This document shows, piece by piece, positions 20,599 through 32,263 of a stretch of 64,000 nucleotides of DNA. Numbering within the stretch: the first letter of the stretch is position 1; the number at the start of each line of letters is the position of its first letter. Origin of the DNA: Shiraia sp. slf14 (Eukaryota > Ascomycota > Dothideomycetes > Pleosporales > Shiraiaceae); NCBI GenBank assembly GCA_000498155.1, contig AXZN01000010.1, forward strand, positions 496,001 through 560,000, read 5' to 3'. The notes under the pieces were generated by a model. That model saw only the letters and a list, made by a program, of their open reading frames with translations, was not told where the DNA came from and made no database searches. Both the position numbers and the translations under genes were made by a program.

Positions 20599-23234
20599 AT
20601 GCTGGGCGACAAGAAGAAGTCGAGCAACCGTCTCTCGAGCCTTTTCTCCAACAAGTCGGTAGACTCGACAGACAGCTCTCCCGACTCAACCAGCCGGTTT
20701 GGCAAAGTCAAAAAGCGCCTTTCCTCAGCAACCCATCTTGCTCCCGACTACCCACCGCCGTCCGCGGCTGCCCCTCGACACGCCTCGCTCACAAATCCCA
20801 CCATCCAGCCAGTCGACTCCGTACCGCCCGCCCTCCAAGATCTCGAACTACCGCCAGTCCTTGGGGTCCCAGGTTCCCGCAATGCATCGCCTTCGCGTGG
20901 AAGCCGCCCGGGTACACCCGTTCGACCAGGGACACCTAATGCCGAGTCGCCCACAGGAATGAATGTGAAGAAGCAGCGGCGCAAAAGCTGGTTGTTTGGA
21001 GGCACTCAGGGCAGCGATGACTTTTCTGGCGGCGCACACAATAGGCACAATGACCCGCTTGCATGGATCGTAGGACACAAAGGCAAAGTTCCATACAGTC
21101 TGACAATGTTGCTGAATGGGGAAAAGGTAGCGTTGGCTGCGCCAAGACAGTGGTAGCGAGCATACTGACAGTTCGGCAGGTACCCGAACTATGGGACGAT
21201 CAGGGTGACACCTTCATCTATCTTTTCCCACGCACATCAAATAAGGGCCCATCCTTCCGCATCGACTCCTCTGTGTATGCAGCCTCGCAGTCGCTTACTC
21301 GTCTGGTTCATGGCACATTGTACAGCGACAATGGCGTCACCGCGTCAAACGATGAAGGTGCCTCGCGAAACGTCTCGCAGGAGGTGTATGAGCAGTCGCG
21401 ATCCGCTTCTCCAGAGCAAAGCCAGATGGGAAGTTCCGACGAGTCCAAAGGTTCCAGAGCGTTAAGCGATGCTGTAGAAGACGATTACACTGAAAAACAC
21501 ATGTACATGCCCATCGCCTTGAGCTCAGATGTTGCTTTTACTCCTCACGAACCACGACTCAACACTCAAGATACAGATACGTTGATCGCATACCGCAACT
21601 TTTTTGCCTTCCTCATTGGCCAGTCACTGGTCGCTACTGAACGACACCCAGAAATGTTCGACATCTTTCTACGAATCTCAGACATATTGCAGCACTATGC
21701 CTTCTCCAATGTTGATGGTTCTACTTATGGCGAAGTTGCTGCCTCGAGTTTTGACTGCTATGTAGAAGAGCTGAACCTAGCTGATGTCCGACTCAGCCGC
21801 GAGAAAACCATCGAAGCTATTGTGCTTGGTGAGAAAATGCGCTCAATGGCACTTTATACGGAAGGTTTCGTACACGCTGCGGGAAAGTTCGATAGTATCA
21901 AAGAACTACAATCTCCAAAGTTTGAAATGATTAGCCCCAAGACAACTACCCGACTCGCACGGGCTGCCATGGATTTGGACAATCGAGAATCCACTATAAA
22001 CTTGAAGCTGAAAGACTTTGAATTCCCGGCTATCTTTTCCGGTATCATGAACAGCGCAATGGCTGAGGAAGGCAAGATGTTGAACTTCAAGAAATGGAGA
22101 GCATCTTTCAATACCACCAAATCTTTCATCATCGACTATTACAAGGCCAAGTATGGATCGTGGCTCCCCAAGGCAAAGTCGAAGAAGAATAATCTGACAA
22201 CGAGTGGCTTGAATCGGCTCGTGCTGCTAGACATATATCGTGACATGTCGAGCCTTTACGACCTGTTGGTTGATCAGACAAACTTGACCAACCGGACGGC
22301 AGATGGGATCTTAGCGGAAGATGAAGGAACAGATCACGTATCTATGGTGGGTCGTGCCATGCGTAAGGTCCTCAGCGAGTACGATCGTAGCACACCTCCT
22401 GTGCAACCCCCTGTCCCCTTTGACCTACCGCTCTACCCAAAACTTGGTGCGAAGTCATCTGGAGATGCCAAAAAGGATGCGAAGGCAAGGGCAAAAAAGC
22501 TGAGCAAAGATGCAGTCATCGAGGTTCTCAAGCAGTCACATAACGCCGATGCTGAGCATCAGACTCCATTCCTAGAGGCCTTCCGGAACTTCGAATACAA
22601 GCATGCCCATGGGTCAAATATGGACGATATCTGGGATCTGCGAAGCGGTCAGTGGCTGTTCCTGTATGCCGTGATCCAGTCCTTGCCAATGTTGGTCATT
22701 GATGCACCCGGTGTACGATACACTGAGGGCGTGGAATACTTCCTCTGTGAGGTCCCGCGCAGTGGGGTGCCATGGGGCCGCGAAGACACCTCACGATCTA
22801 GGACATGGTTTGGTGTCGGAGGTGGAGCACAGGTCGTGAGTTTGCCCACAGATATTGTTGAAAACAGCGTAGAAGGCATTTTCCGACGTTCCCATTGTTG
22901 GAAGAAAGCACAGCAATGGGCAGCAAAAGATACCATGTTGAACGCCGCTATGCAGGAATTGAACGTTAGCGGAGCACCATTACCTCCACCACCAGGTCTA
23001 CTGGATCCCTCTTCAGTCAGTGCGCGCTCGCGATCACAGAGCCCAGATAGACGACGAGAAAGCGTTATGAATCTCGGACTCGAAGCCCTTCCTCTCCCGC
23101 CGGGTATTGCTCCTCCAGTTGCTCACTCGCCTCAATTGAGACCTATGTCGAGTAGCGATCCAAACAAGACTTTCGATGCCATTCTTGGTACAAGCGCTGC
23201 GCCAACAAGTAAAGATAAGAAAAAGAAGAAATGA
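20599..23234 (+). CDS. Fungal DUF8004-like protein, unknown function
   Basis: Two exons, 20599-21126 and 21180-23234 (53-nt intron with TACTGAC branch site, phase 0), encode about 860 residues. The N-terminal 170 are basic and Ser/Pro-rich, starting MLGDKKKSSNRLSSLFSNK, and look disordered. A conserved first block (DPLAWIVGHKGKVPY, ELWDDQGDTFIYLFP) is followed from about residue 330 by an all-helical domain with IAYRNFFAFLIGQSLVATERH, SSFDCYVEELNLADVR and KWRASFNTTKSFIIDYYKAKYG. This order is that of large cytosolic proteins found across filamentous ascomycetes that I believe are now grouped as DUF8004; no enzyme motif is visible. A proline-rich stretch precedes the lysine-rich C-terminus (SKDKKKKK). 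The fungal family call is fairly safe; a function is not. Confidence 0.87.
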
Positions 23235-23642
23235 GAAATTTATGATGGGTTTGAAGCATTTTGGCGTTGCATAAAAAAAGCATCCATTTTGGCGATTTTG
23301 TTGTCATGACAGATACTGCTGCATGTACCATTGACATAGTCCGTTTGTAATTCATATCTGAGCGATTTTTATAATTGCATTATTCATAGACAGTACACAT
23401 GATATGTACATGACCATAATGTTCAAGAGCTTACTTCGCAAAGAAACATGACGCGTGTTTACATTGTAGTGCTTATCTCGCGTTATCACGGCTTACTAGT
23501 ATTTCGGCCCGAGTTAGCGCATCGCAGCCGATATCGTACCTTGCATTTGCCCACACGAGCTCTTCTTGAACCTCAGTGAGCTGCTGAAAGGTCACGGCGA
23601 CCCTTTCACTCAATTGTCGTCTCCGTAGAGGTCTTCATAGCC
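23235..23642 (+). other. Intergenic region between tandem plus-strand genes
   Basis: About 400 bases with an A7 run near 23273-23279 shortly after the upstream stop, consistent with a 3' UTR. The rest serves as the sideroflexin promoter. Nothing else seen. Confidence 0.45.
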
Positions 23643-24915
23643 ATGACCTCCTCACTTCCCGGCAGTCGCGATCTACCCGCATCTCAATATGATCTCAGCA
23701 CGTACTGGGGGCGCGTCCAACATTCAGCCGACATCTCAGATCCTAGGTGAGCTAGTTGCGCAAATGCTGGGTGTGGTGAGTACCACTACCATTAGCTTTT
23801 TTCCCCAACTTGGACTTCTTTACATGTTCATGTCACTAATGCTGCGCCTCACAGAACGCTTTTCACATCCTCGGCCGGCCTTGAAAATGCGAAGCAACTT
23901 GTCACGGCGTACAAGACAGGCAAGATACGGGACATGACGCCAGAGCTATGGCAGGCAAAGAAAATAATAGACTCGACCTTGCATCCAGGTAAGGTGGATA
24001 TACTCGAGTCAGCTTCCGTGTAGTGTACTGACAGAACAAGACACTGGACAGCCTGTGGTCTTGCCTTTTCGCATGTCAAGTTTTGTTCTGTCGAATCTGA
24101 TTGTCACCGGAGGAATGTTGACGCCAGGCCTTGGGGTGAGCGACGAAATTTCAGTCAAATAAGTCTTGATACTAATTCAAAATAGACGGCGGGGACATTG
24201 GGATGGCAGATCACCAACCAATCGCTCAACGTTGCGATCAATTTCTCGAATGCGAACAAATCGACCCCACTTCCTACGTCCACGATTATCAAATCATACT
24301 TCCTCGCTGTCAGCGCGTCATGCGGTGTTGCCCTGGGTCTCAATGCACTTGTACCACGATTGAAGAACCTATCGCCCAACGCGAAGATGATTGCTGGCCG
24401 TTTGGTTCCTTTCGCAGCAGTTGCTAGTGCAGGTGTGCTCAACGTGTTCCTTATGCGAGGCGAGGAGATACGACAAGGCATCAATGTATATCCTTGTCTG
24501 ACAGACGAGGAAAAGGAAAAGGTGGGCAAGGGCGAGCTCGAATGGCAGCCATTGGGCAAGAGTAAGAAGGCAGCTACGCTTGCTGTTGGTGAGACAGCAG
24601 TAAGCCGTGTGCTGAATGCTACTCCAATCATGGTTCTGCCCCCTCTCATTCTGGTCAGACTGCAGAAAACGGATTGGCTCAAACAGAGGCCACGGATGGT
24701 AACACCAGTGAACTTGGGTAAGTGCATGCGCCTTCTGGTGAATAACATAAGCTAACACCTACGTAGGGCTTATCCTCACAACATCAATCTTCGCATTGCC
24801 TCTAGCACTCGCTGCATTCCCACAGCGACAGGCGGTAAGTGCTAAGACATTGGAGGCTGAGTTTCATGAACGTGGTGGCAGGGATGGGATGGTGGAGTTT
24901 AACCGTGGTATATAA
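23643..24915 (+). CDS. FSF1: Sideroflexin (Fsf1), mitochondrial inner-membrane amino-acid carrier
   Basis: Five exons (23643-23746, 23855-23988, 24041-24135, 24186-24717, 24767-24915) encode about 337 residues, the usual size for the family. It starts MTSSLPGSRDLPASQYDLST and runs into YWGRVQHSADISDPRT, a sideroflexin signature. Further landmarks: AKQLVTAYKTG, PVVLPFRMSSFVLSNLIV, TLGWQITNQSLNVAINFSNAN (the conserved QWxNQSxNA-type motif) and VGETAVSRVLNATPIMVLPPL. Four or five hydrophobic segments are visible and no cleavable presequence, as in other members. Human SFXN1 moves serine into mitochondria for one-carbon metabolism; yeast Fsf1 is its counterpart. Intron 1 (108 nt) is longer than the other three (49-52 nt). 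Confidence 0.95.
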
Positions 24916-25614
24916 TCAATAGACAAAAGTCGGGTGGAACAGGTGACTGGTGCTCATAGTGAGATCTTTTTAGTTTCTTGTACAATGCTTGCTTGGCTCT
25001 GGGCCAGAGCTTTAACGTTGACCAGCTTCCATTCAGAGTGACTTGTGGAAACCTCATCAGCCCATGGTACTATCATGGCAGCGGTGGAGGTGCGGCGAAA
25101 AATGGCTTCCGATTGGTCAGACCGCTCGCTGAAGACCTGGACACTTGCAGGAGGATGGAAACATGCAAATGAAAAAGAAGCATGTATTTTTCTAAGGTAA
25201 TAAAGTTAAGGCACCAGCGTTTAGCGGTTGACCGGCATTGACTTGACTCATTTTACCTGCGGCTCGTGTGAATGTGGAGGCGGCAACGACGTCAATGTGG
25301 CCTTTCATGAAAGAGCCAGGTGTTCGAAAAGTTGCACGAGCAGGGGAGCTCCATCATTTAAGCTACACCCACGACGAAACGCCTAACAGCCACAAGCCTC
25401 ATGCTCTTTCATTCTGAGGACACTGTCACCCTTTGCATAAATCTGGGATAGATGCCCGTTTCCTTCTTTTCTGCTGCCTCTCTTCCTGCTCAACTTCGCG
25501 CGCGCTAGATACCCCACAAAGCTCTCCCAAGTCCCCACGTTGATATCCTTCGATCGTGCATAACACACCACACCGCCGCCCATTTTGACACCACGCACCA
25601 AAAACTCACACACA
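24916..25614 (+). other. Intergenic: LHS1 promoter
   Basis: About 700 bases between tandem plus-strand genes. It carries a candidate unfolded-protein-response element (separate entry) near 25293 and a CT-rich stretch at 25455-25500 typical of fungal core promoters. No gene seen. Confidence 0.5.
25293..25303 (+). promoter_or_regulatory. Candidate unfolded-protein-response element
   Basis: CAATGTGGCCT, about 310 bases upstream of the LHS1 ATG, matches ten of eleven positions of the Aspergillus UPRE consensus as I remember it (CANRNTGKCCT); the fourth base is T instead of a purine. It abuts an ACGTC core just upstream. LHS1-type chaperones are UPR targets in yeast, so placement makes sense, but the consensus is from memory and one mismatch remains. 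Confidence 0.35.
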
Positions 25615-28600
25615 ATGGCTCCTCCAGGCCGCCGGAGAGCACAGCTCTCACCGGCAACGATATTGCTGGGCCTTTTCTTTCTCTTCTCATCGACCGCCTC
25701 CGCTGCATCGGCTGTGCTAGGTGTCGATATGGGCACTGAATACATCAAAGCTGCCCTCGTAAAGCCCGGTATTCCTCTTGAGATTGTCCTCACGAAAGAC
25801 TCGAAGCGCAAAGAGACTTCAGCCATCGCCTTCAAGCCCTCCAAGAGCGGACCTCTCGCCTCAGGATCCTTCCCTGAGCGCTTCTACGGCGGAGACGCTA
25901 TCGCACTCCAGGCACGATTCCCGGGCGATGTATACCCTAACCTCAAGCACCTCCTGGGCGTGTCCAGCGATAACGATGTGGTCACTGTATACAAGGAACG
26001 ATACCCCGCCCTTGAGGTTACAGATACTGAGGGACGCAAGACGGTCAGCTTCAAGAGTGGTACATTCTCAGATGAGACGGAGAAGATCTTCTCAGTCGAA
26101 GAATTGTTAGCTATGGAACTCAAGAATGTCCGCGAAAACGCAAAGGCTTTGGCAGGAAAAGGTTTCGAGATTCAGGATGTCGTCTTCACAGTCCCTCCAT
26201 TCTATAACGTGGCTGAAAGGCGTGCTCTCGAGGTTGCTGCACGACTAGCTGGTATGAAGGTTCTCGGTATCGTCACCGATGGTTTGGCTGTCGGTATCAA
26301 TTATGCTACGGGCAGGACTTTCCCCGACGTTACCAAGGATGGAAAGCCTGAGATCAACCTGGTATTCGACATGGGCGCTGGCTCTACTTCAGCAACCCTT
26401 CTGAAGTTCCAGGGCAGGACTGTCAAGGATGTAGGCAAGCGCAACAAAACTGTCCAGGAAGTTCAGATAATCGGAGCTGGGTGGGATAAGACTCTTGGAG
26501 GCGATGCCCTCAACGCTGCCATTGTTGATGATATGGTAGCCTCCTTTGTCGCCCTGCCAGGCGCTAAGAGCGCAGCAATCACCGCAGAGCAAGTGAAGGC
26601 ACATGGCCGTACAGCTGCGAAGCTCTTCAAAGAAGCAGAGCGTGTTCGACAGGTTCTCAGTGCCAACACTGAGACCGCAGCTTTCTTCGAGGGCCTTTAC
26701 GAGGATGTTGACCTTCGATACAAAATCTCACGCAGCAAGTACGAAGAGCTAGTCGCTGCTCACGCCGCGCGCATCGATGGACCCATTGATCAGGCTTTGA
26801 CCACCGCTGGCCTCACTTGGAAGGATATCGATTCGATCATTGTTCATGGAGGCGCAACACGCACGCCCTTTGTTCAGAGTCGTCTGGAGAAGCTTGCCGG
26901 AAAAGCAAAGATCAGGGCCAATGTCAATTCTGACGAGGCTGCTGTATTTGGAGCTGCCTTCAAGGCCGCAGGTCTCAGCCCAGCTTTCCGTGTCAAGGAA
27001 ATCCGCGATGGAGATGTCCAAGGCTATGACCATGGTATCCAATACCAGTTCAACCTTAAAGACCGTGACCAGAAAATCTTCACTCCCCTCACTAAGCTGG
27101 GTGCCGTCAAGGACCTGCCTTTTGAGATGATGGGCGAATTCGAGTTTACCATGTACCAAGCCATCCCTGGCCCCAAGGCTGGAGATGCCCTCGTCAAACA
27201 GCCCGTCCTTCACTTCCAGAGCGGCAATCTTACCCGCGTTGTGAGCAAGATGATTGATGACGACAAGTGCGACCGTGAGTCTTTCAAGAATTTCGTTCAG
27301 GTTAGGCTGAGCCCTATCACTGGTACACCTGAGGTTGTCTCTGCTTGGGTCACTTGTGAGGGTGAGACGTCGGATTCAAAGGGCGGAATCGTGGATGGCG
27401 TTAAGAATTTGTTTGGTATGGGCGGTAAGAAGGATCAAGAGGTTTTGAAGGAGGGCGAGAGCGCCTCTGAATCAGCCTCCAAGTCAGCATCCTCTTCTTC
27501 CTCTTCATCGTCTTCCTCGGCAAAGGCTGAGACCACAGAGGCTGCCAAAGAGGGTGAGAAGAAGAAAAAGACTTTCCGATCGGTACACACATACGACGTC
27601 ACGCAACTTGGCTACGAGAAGCACCCTCGAAAGGAACTTAAGAGGATGCAGGATCGGTAAGTACCAACAACGAACACCTAGCAAATTAATCTGACATGGC
27701 CTAGATTGGCTGCCTTCGACTCCTCAGACAAGGCACGTCGCACTCGCGAGGAAGTGTTGAATTCGCTTGAAGCTTTCACCTACCGCGCTCGCGATTACCT
27801 CGAGGATGAATCGTTTATTGCAGCTTCTATCGAGTCTGCTCGTACCACCCTCGAGGAGAAGCTTAGCGCGGCCTCTGAATGGATTTACTCCGAAGGCACA
27901 GAAGCTGGTGAGAAAGAACTAAAGGCTAAGCTTAAAGAACTTGAAGACATCGTCAATCCCGTCTTGAAGCGCAAGAACGAGGCCCTCAAGCGCCCCGATG
28001 CTGTCAAGGAACTCAAAGACACCATCGCCCACCTCAAGGAAGTTGTTCAACTTGTCGACAGCCAAATTAAGACCCAGTCGCATGAGAGCTCCAAGAGCAG
28101 TGAGGCAGTCTCTAAGGCTTCTGCCGAAGCGGCCGCATCTCCATCATCCTCTGCCGATCCCCTCGATGACCTTGAAGCCGATGATTCCGCCAAGGCCTCA
28201 GCATCCGAGTCCGCCGCCGCTCCAGAAATCACCGAAGTTCCCACCATCTATGAGGGTGAAGATCTGACCAAACTCGAGGAGCTTGTCTCCAGCGCCGAGA
28301 AATGGCTCAGCGAGAACGAGGCCAAGCAGCAGAAACTCAAGGAGACCGACGATCCAGCTTTCACCGTCAAGGACATCAACGCAGAGAAGAAGCGTATGGA
28401 CGACGTGATCATGGAAATGATGATGAAGAAAATGCGCCACTTCAAGCCCCCGAACCAAAACAAGCCCAAATCCAAGCCAAAGTCCAAGCCAAAGAAGAAA
28501 GCCGACAAGAAGACCAGGAAGGACACCAAGAAAGACGCAGAGGGTCTCACAGATGAAGAACTCCAAGAAGCCCTCAAGAAGGCCGGTATCAAGGGCGAGA

Positions 28601-28779
28601 ATATCAAGCTCAAAACCACTGGCGGCGACAGAGACGAGGTGGAAGACGAAATGGGCAGGAAGTTGAAGAAGCTTAATATCAACAAAGACTCGAGTGAGGA
28701 GGAGATCCTAAGGGCGATCAACGAGCTAACGGGCGAGGCTGGCAAGAAGGATGAAGAGAAGAAGCATGATGAGTTATAG
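25615..28779 (+). CDS. LHS1: ER-lumen Hsp70-superfamily chaperone Lhs1 (GRP170/HYOU1 type)
   Basis: Two exons, 25615-27656 and 27705-28779 (48-nt intron splitting an Arg codon), encode about 1038 residues. A signal peptide (PATILLGLFFLFSSTASA) precedes an Hsp70 nucleotide-binding domain: VLGVDMGTEYIKAALV (phosphate 1), LVFDMGAGSTSATLL (phosphate 2) and IIVHGGATRTPFVQ (adenosine). The beta domain is followed by a long Ser/Glu/Lys-rich loop with a run of ten serines near residue 630, then the helical domain (KRMQDRLAAFDSSDKARRTREE). The C-terminus is KKHDEL, an HDEL ER-retrieval signal. Length and long loop indicate the Hsp110-like Lhs1 class, which acts as nucleotide-exchange factor for Kar2/BiP and as a holdase in post-translational import. 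Lysine-rich KPKSKPKSKPKKK repeats sit before the C-terminal helices. Confidence 0.96.
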
Positions 28780-29979
28780 TTTTGAATGACTCTTTTATGT
28801 GTGCGTCTGCTAAAGGATGGAATTACCTAGACTTGACTTGAAGACCTGACGGCTATATATGTGTGTATATGAAATCTGACCTATTTGCAATATGAGATTA
28901 TGGGCATGTGATGATGGGTTGTTTCTTCGTGTCAGGGTGATATTGTCAGGTTTTGAGTGACATTACATTTTGACAACAAACTCTTACAGAATGCTTTCAA
29001 ATCTTCAGGACAAACGTTTGGTGACCAATCAATCTCTCATCACCGTCACCGTCACCGTCACAATCGCATGCAATGAACGTGAACAAGCTAAATCAATGAC
29101 AGCATCCAATGTATTCCCATACTTTTATCTCTTTCCTTCTTAGTCCAAATCCACATATATACATTGCCTCCCTTCTTTCTGATTTCTCCTTTCCAAGACT
29201 CCACTAAACCTACACTCACACTCCTCTCCAATGCACCTCCTTATAATTCACTTCTCTACACTTTCTCTTGTACGCCGTCTCTCTCCTCAAATGAAAAAAA
29301 AAGTCAACAAACAACAACGCCTTGGGATCAAGAAACAACAGTGGAAATGAAAACAAATCACAAACCGCTATGCAATCAAATGTAATCTTCAACATCTCTC
29401 AGGGGTGTTCACCTTCCCTTTCTTTATAGAAATGGACAAAAGCAGTAAAGGGGCATCAAGGAACGTCAAGAATAGAAGCAATCTTTTTGTTTCATCCGGC
29501 ATTAATCTCGTTTCCATAACAACGACGGTAAAGGAAGGAAACGACAAAACATTAGTGTTCGCATGGCAGATCGGTCTGGGCCTGCAGATGACTCTGCAAT
29601 GTGGTTTGCATTATGCGTGTCGGGTAGTTGTGGTTTGGGGCGTGAGGAAGCAAAGGCCGAGATTATTGTTGGGGTGTTGCCTGGGATAGATTGATAGTTG
29701 AAATGCGTATGTTGAAAATATTCGGATGTTCTGTTGTTCGTTGCAGATGCAAGTCATAAGGCATGGATTTAGATCGATGATTGACTGATGTGTCGAGCGG
29801 TGCGCTGACAAGGTTGGACGTTATGCTAGTGACGAGCGCTAAGGGACTATGCGAAATTGGGAGACCAGGATGAAAATATCATGTCTCCCTTGGGACAGGC
29901 TGGAATGCGAAGCAAGTGCCAATGTGTTTCGATGGCAATGAGATGGTATGCTCCGAGTTGGTCGGATTACGTATACGTT
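28780..29979. other. Convergent 3' intergenic region
   Basis: About 1.2 kb between the stops of LHS1 and the minus-strand PHD gene. It contains a short CACCGT tandem repeat at 29041-29058. Open frames here (for example 29164-29385) have no recognisable content. Likely 3' UTRs. Confidence 0.5.
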
Positions 29980-32263
29980 TTATCGGCGAAACATCGATTT
30001 GTGCGTGAGGGGACTATCGAATGCTGCTGGACCCCTGATTCGTCCTCCTCTTGCAATTGGAGTTTGTCCTGTACAAAAGACGCATACGTAAACGGGTGGC
30101 AAGTTACTGGAATGAACCCCTACGCATGGCATATGTAGCCATTTGTTACAACTCTCACATTGTATCATAGGTTGGCCATCATCCGTACCGTTGCATACAC
30201 ACCGTGTGCTCTCGCTCGAGTGGCTGCTTCGGTCGGTGGACGGGGTTGTGGCATTGGGAGAGACATTGAACGAGTTGGAGAATGGATCGTAATGGCCGTG
30301 GCCGTGCGGCGTAGTGGCATTGACGAGGTCGGCAGAAGCTTGAGCCCAGCGTTGATTGTGCGCGTCCAGAGTGTTTTGAGAAGCACGGACTACGATGGAT
30401 TAATTAGGGATAGATGGTTACGAGAACAGAACCAATGGCGACATACCAACCCTCTGCTGCCGGCCTGCCACTACTTTCTTGAGTGCCCCTAGGGCATCGC
30501 CTGGTGAGTCTGGCATTTGCTGGTCCTCGTTGCCCTTTGGATCTTGGAATGCAGAAGGTAAGTCCATCATGCTGAAACGCCTTTGGGCATTTTCTGCGGC
30601 TTTCCTTACCGGACGTATCGTCTCGAAAGAAGCCTTGTCAAACACGTTTGACGAGGGCCTCGACGAAGGACGTGGTATTTTGAACGAGTTGGACCGCTCC
30701 AATCCTCCACTGTCTGCTCGTGCGTGCTTCGAGGCTCGTCGTTGTGGTGGTTGGGGATTGGGGATGATGAACGAATTGTTCCGACTAATAGTTGGAGGTG
30801 GTTCATCGTCCGACTCACTGTCATCCTCGTTCCAAAGCCCAGGATACTGGCGTCGGACTTCCTTCTGTGACTGTTTCCTATTGTCCTTGGGTGTCTCCTC
30901 ATCTTCACCTGCAGGTACTGTCTCTGTACGAGCCCGCCCCGTCTCGTCAATGATCAGTCTTGTACGAGGTCTTCGAATTTCAGGGATTGAGACGAGAGGC
31001 CCACCAGTCTGCCTTTTCAGTGGCGATGAGCGGCGTGGTATTGTCGATGCAGTAGCTTGACTTGATATTCTGGATTCCATCGACGATGGCCTACTCTTCC
31101 TGAACCCGCTGTCGGTGTTACTTCTTTGCAAACTAGGTCGGACGTTCTCCACCGATCCTGAAGAAGAATTGGTATTAGAACGAGAGTGCTGGCTTTTCGC
31201 CTTCTTGGCAAACACCTTCTCTTGCTGTGCGTCACGCATCTGTGTCTCGTAAGGCTGCCTATCTAAGGCGCCCTTATTTGACACTGGTGGCATACTGCCA
31301 AACGAAGTTGTTGTTGGATTGGAAAAGCTAAAGAGCATACTTGGATCGACACCAACCGATGTAGACACAAACGACGACGACCTTGATAATTGACCATTTC
31401 CCATACCATTTGCTGAAAACGAAGCTCTTGGACCTGGTGAGGACATACCGTGAGAGGGTTGGAACATCTGTGAGTTGACATGTGGGGCAGTAGGGGTAGA
31501 GAAAGCTTGCCAATCAAAGTTTTGCTCCACTCTATGTGGTGTGGGCCCAAAAGGATCAACGCCCAGTGGCATGTCTACTTCCATTTGTGATTCATCATTT
31601 GGTTGGTCCCAGAACAAGCGTGAATGGGGCATGGGAGGCGCCGACATGGGTCCATTGTTCGGGAACTGCATCATCTCTGGAGAGAAGAGATTACCTGTGA
31701 ATCCAAAAGGGGTTTGATTGAACAGATCGTCTGCGGTTGGCATCTGGTTAGGTGTTCTTTGAATCACTGTGACTGGAGTGGCAAAATCGGGCCCTGCACT
31801 ATGCTGCAGGCTCCTTCTAGAGTTTGCATCCCGCGTAGGAGGAGGGGTTTGCATTTGAGAAAAGTCCATGTTGACAGGACGAGGTCGAGCCACTTGCTGT
31901 CCTACCGATTCCAACCCTGTCTGTCTTGCCGAGTTGGGGTCTGGCGAAGATGATAGCCTTCTCGTGGCCTCGACTGGCGGCAGAGGGAGGTTATGCGGAG
32001 CAAAATGATTGACATGGAATTCCGGATCTTCAGGTGTGCGAGGTTTTAAGCTATATGAACTCGACGGCCGGTCGATGGGCGTGGACAGCGTAAAGGATGG
32101 AGTCTGGACAGGGGTCTGCTGCCCATTGAGCCGTGGGGTAGTCCAAGCGTCGAGGAAGTGCGACTGAGGAAAAGCCTCGGTCTTGGGCGTTTTGAGTGCG
32201 GCGTCTGGAAAGGTTATCGACTTGGGCGTGGAAGAGGGACTTGGTAGATGCCAGTCCGTCGAG
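29980..32263 (-). CDS. PHD-finger protein, disordered N-terminal region; first exon unresolved
   Basis: Two exons are clear on the minus strand: 32263-30447 and 30389-29980, joined by a 57-nt intron that splits a Val codon. The long exon encodes about 600 residues of low-complexity sequence rich in Pro, Ser and Asn, with phospho-like TPK and SPSSTP motifs. The second exon gives a helix (TLDAHNQRWAQASADLV) and then a C4HC3 PHD zinc finger: CVC, CESC, H-M-P-C and CVFC with KWLH in the middle. PHD fingers read histone H3 tails, mainly K4 methylation, so this is probably a chromatin-associated regulator. The large exon has an in-frame TAG just before its acceptor (32265-32264) and no early ATG, so a short 5' exon must exist upstream; I could not fix it (candidates near 32416 and 32620). 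Confidence 0.85.
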
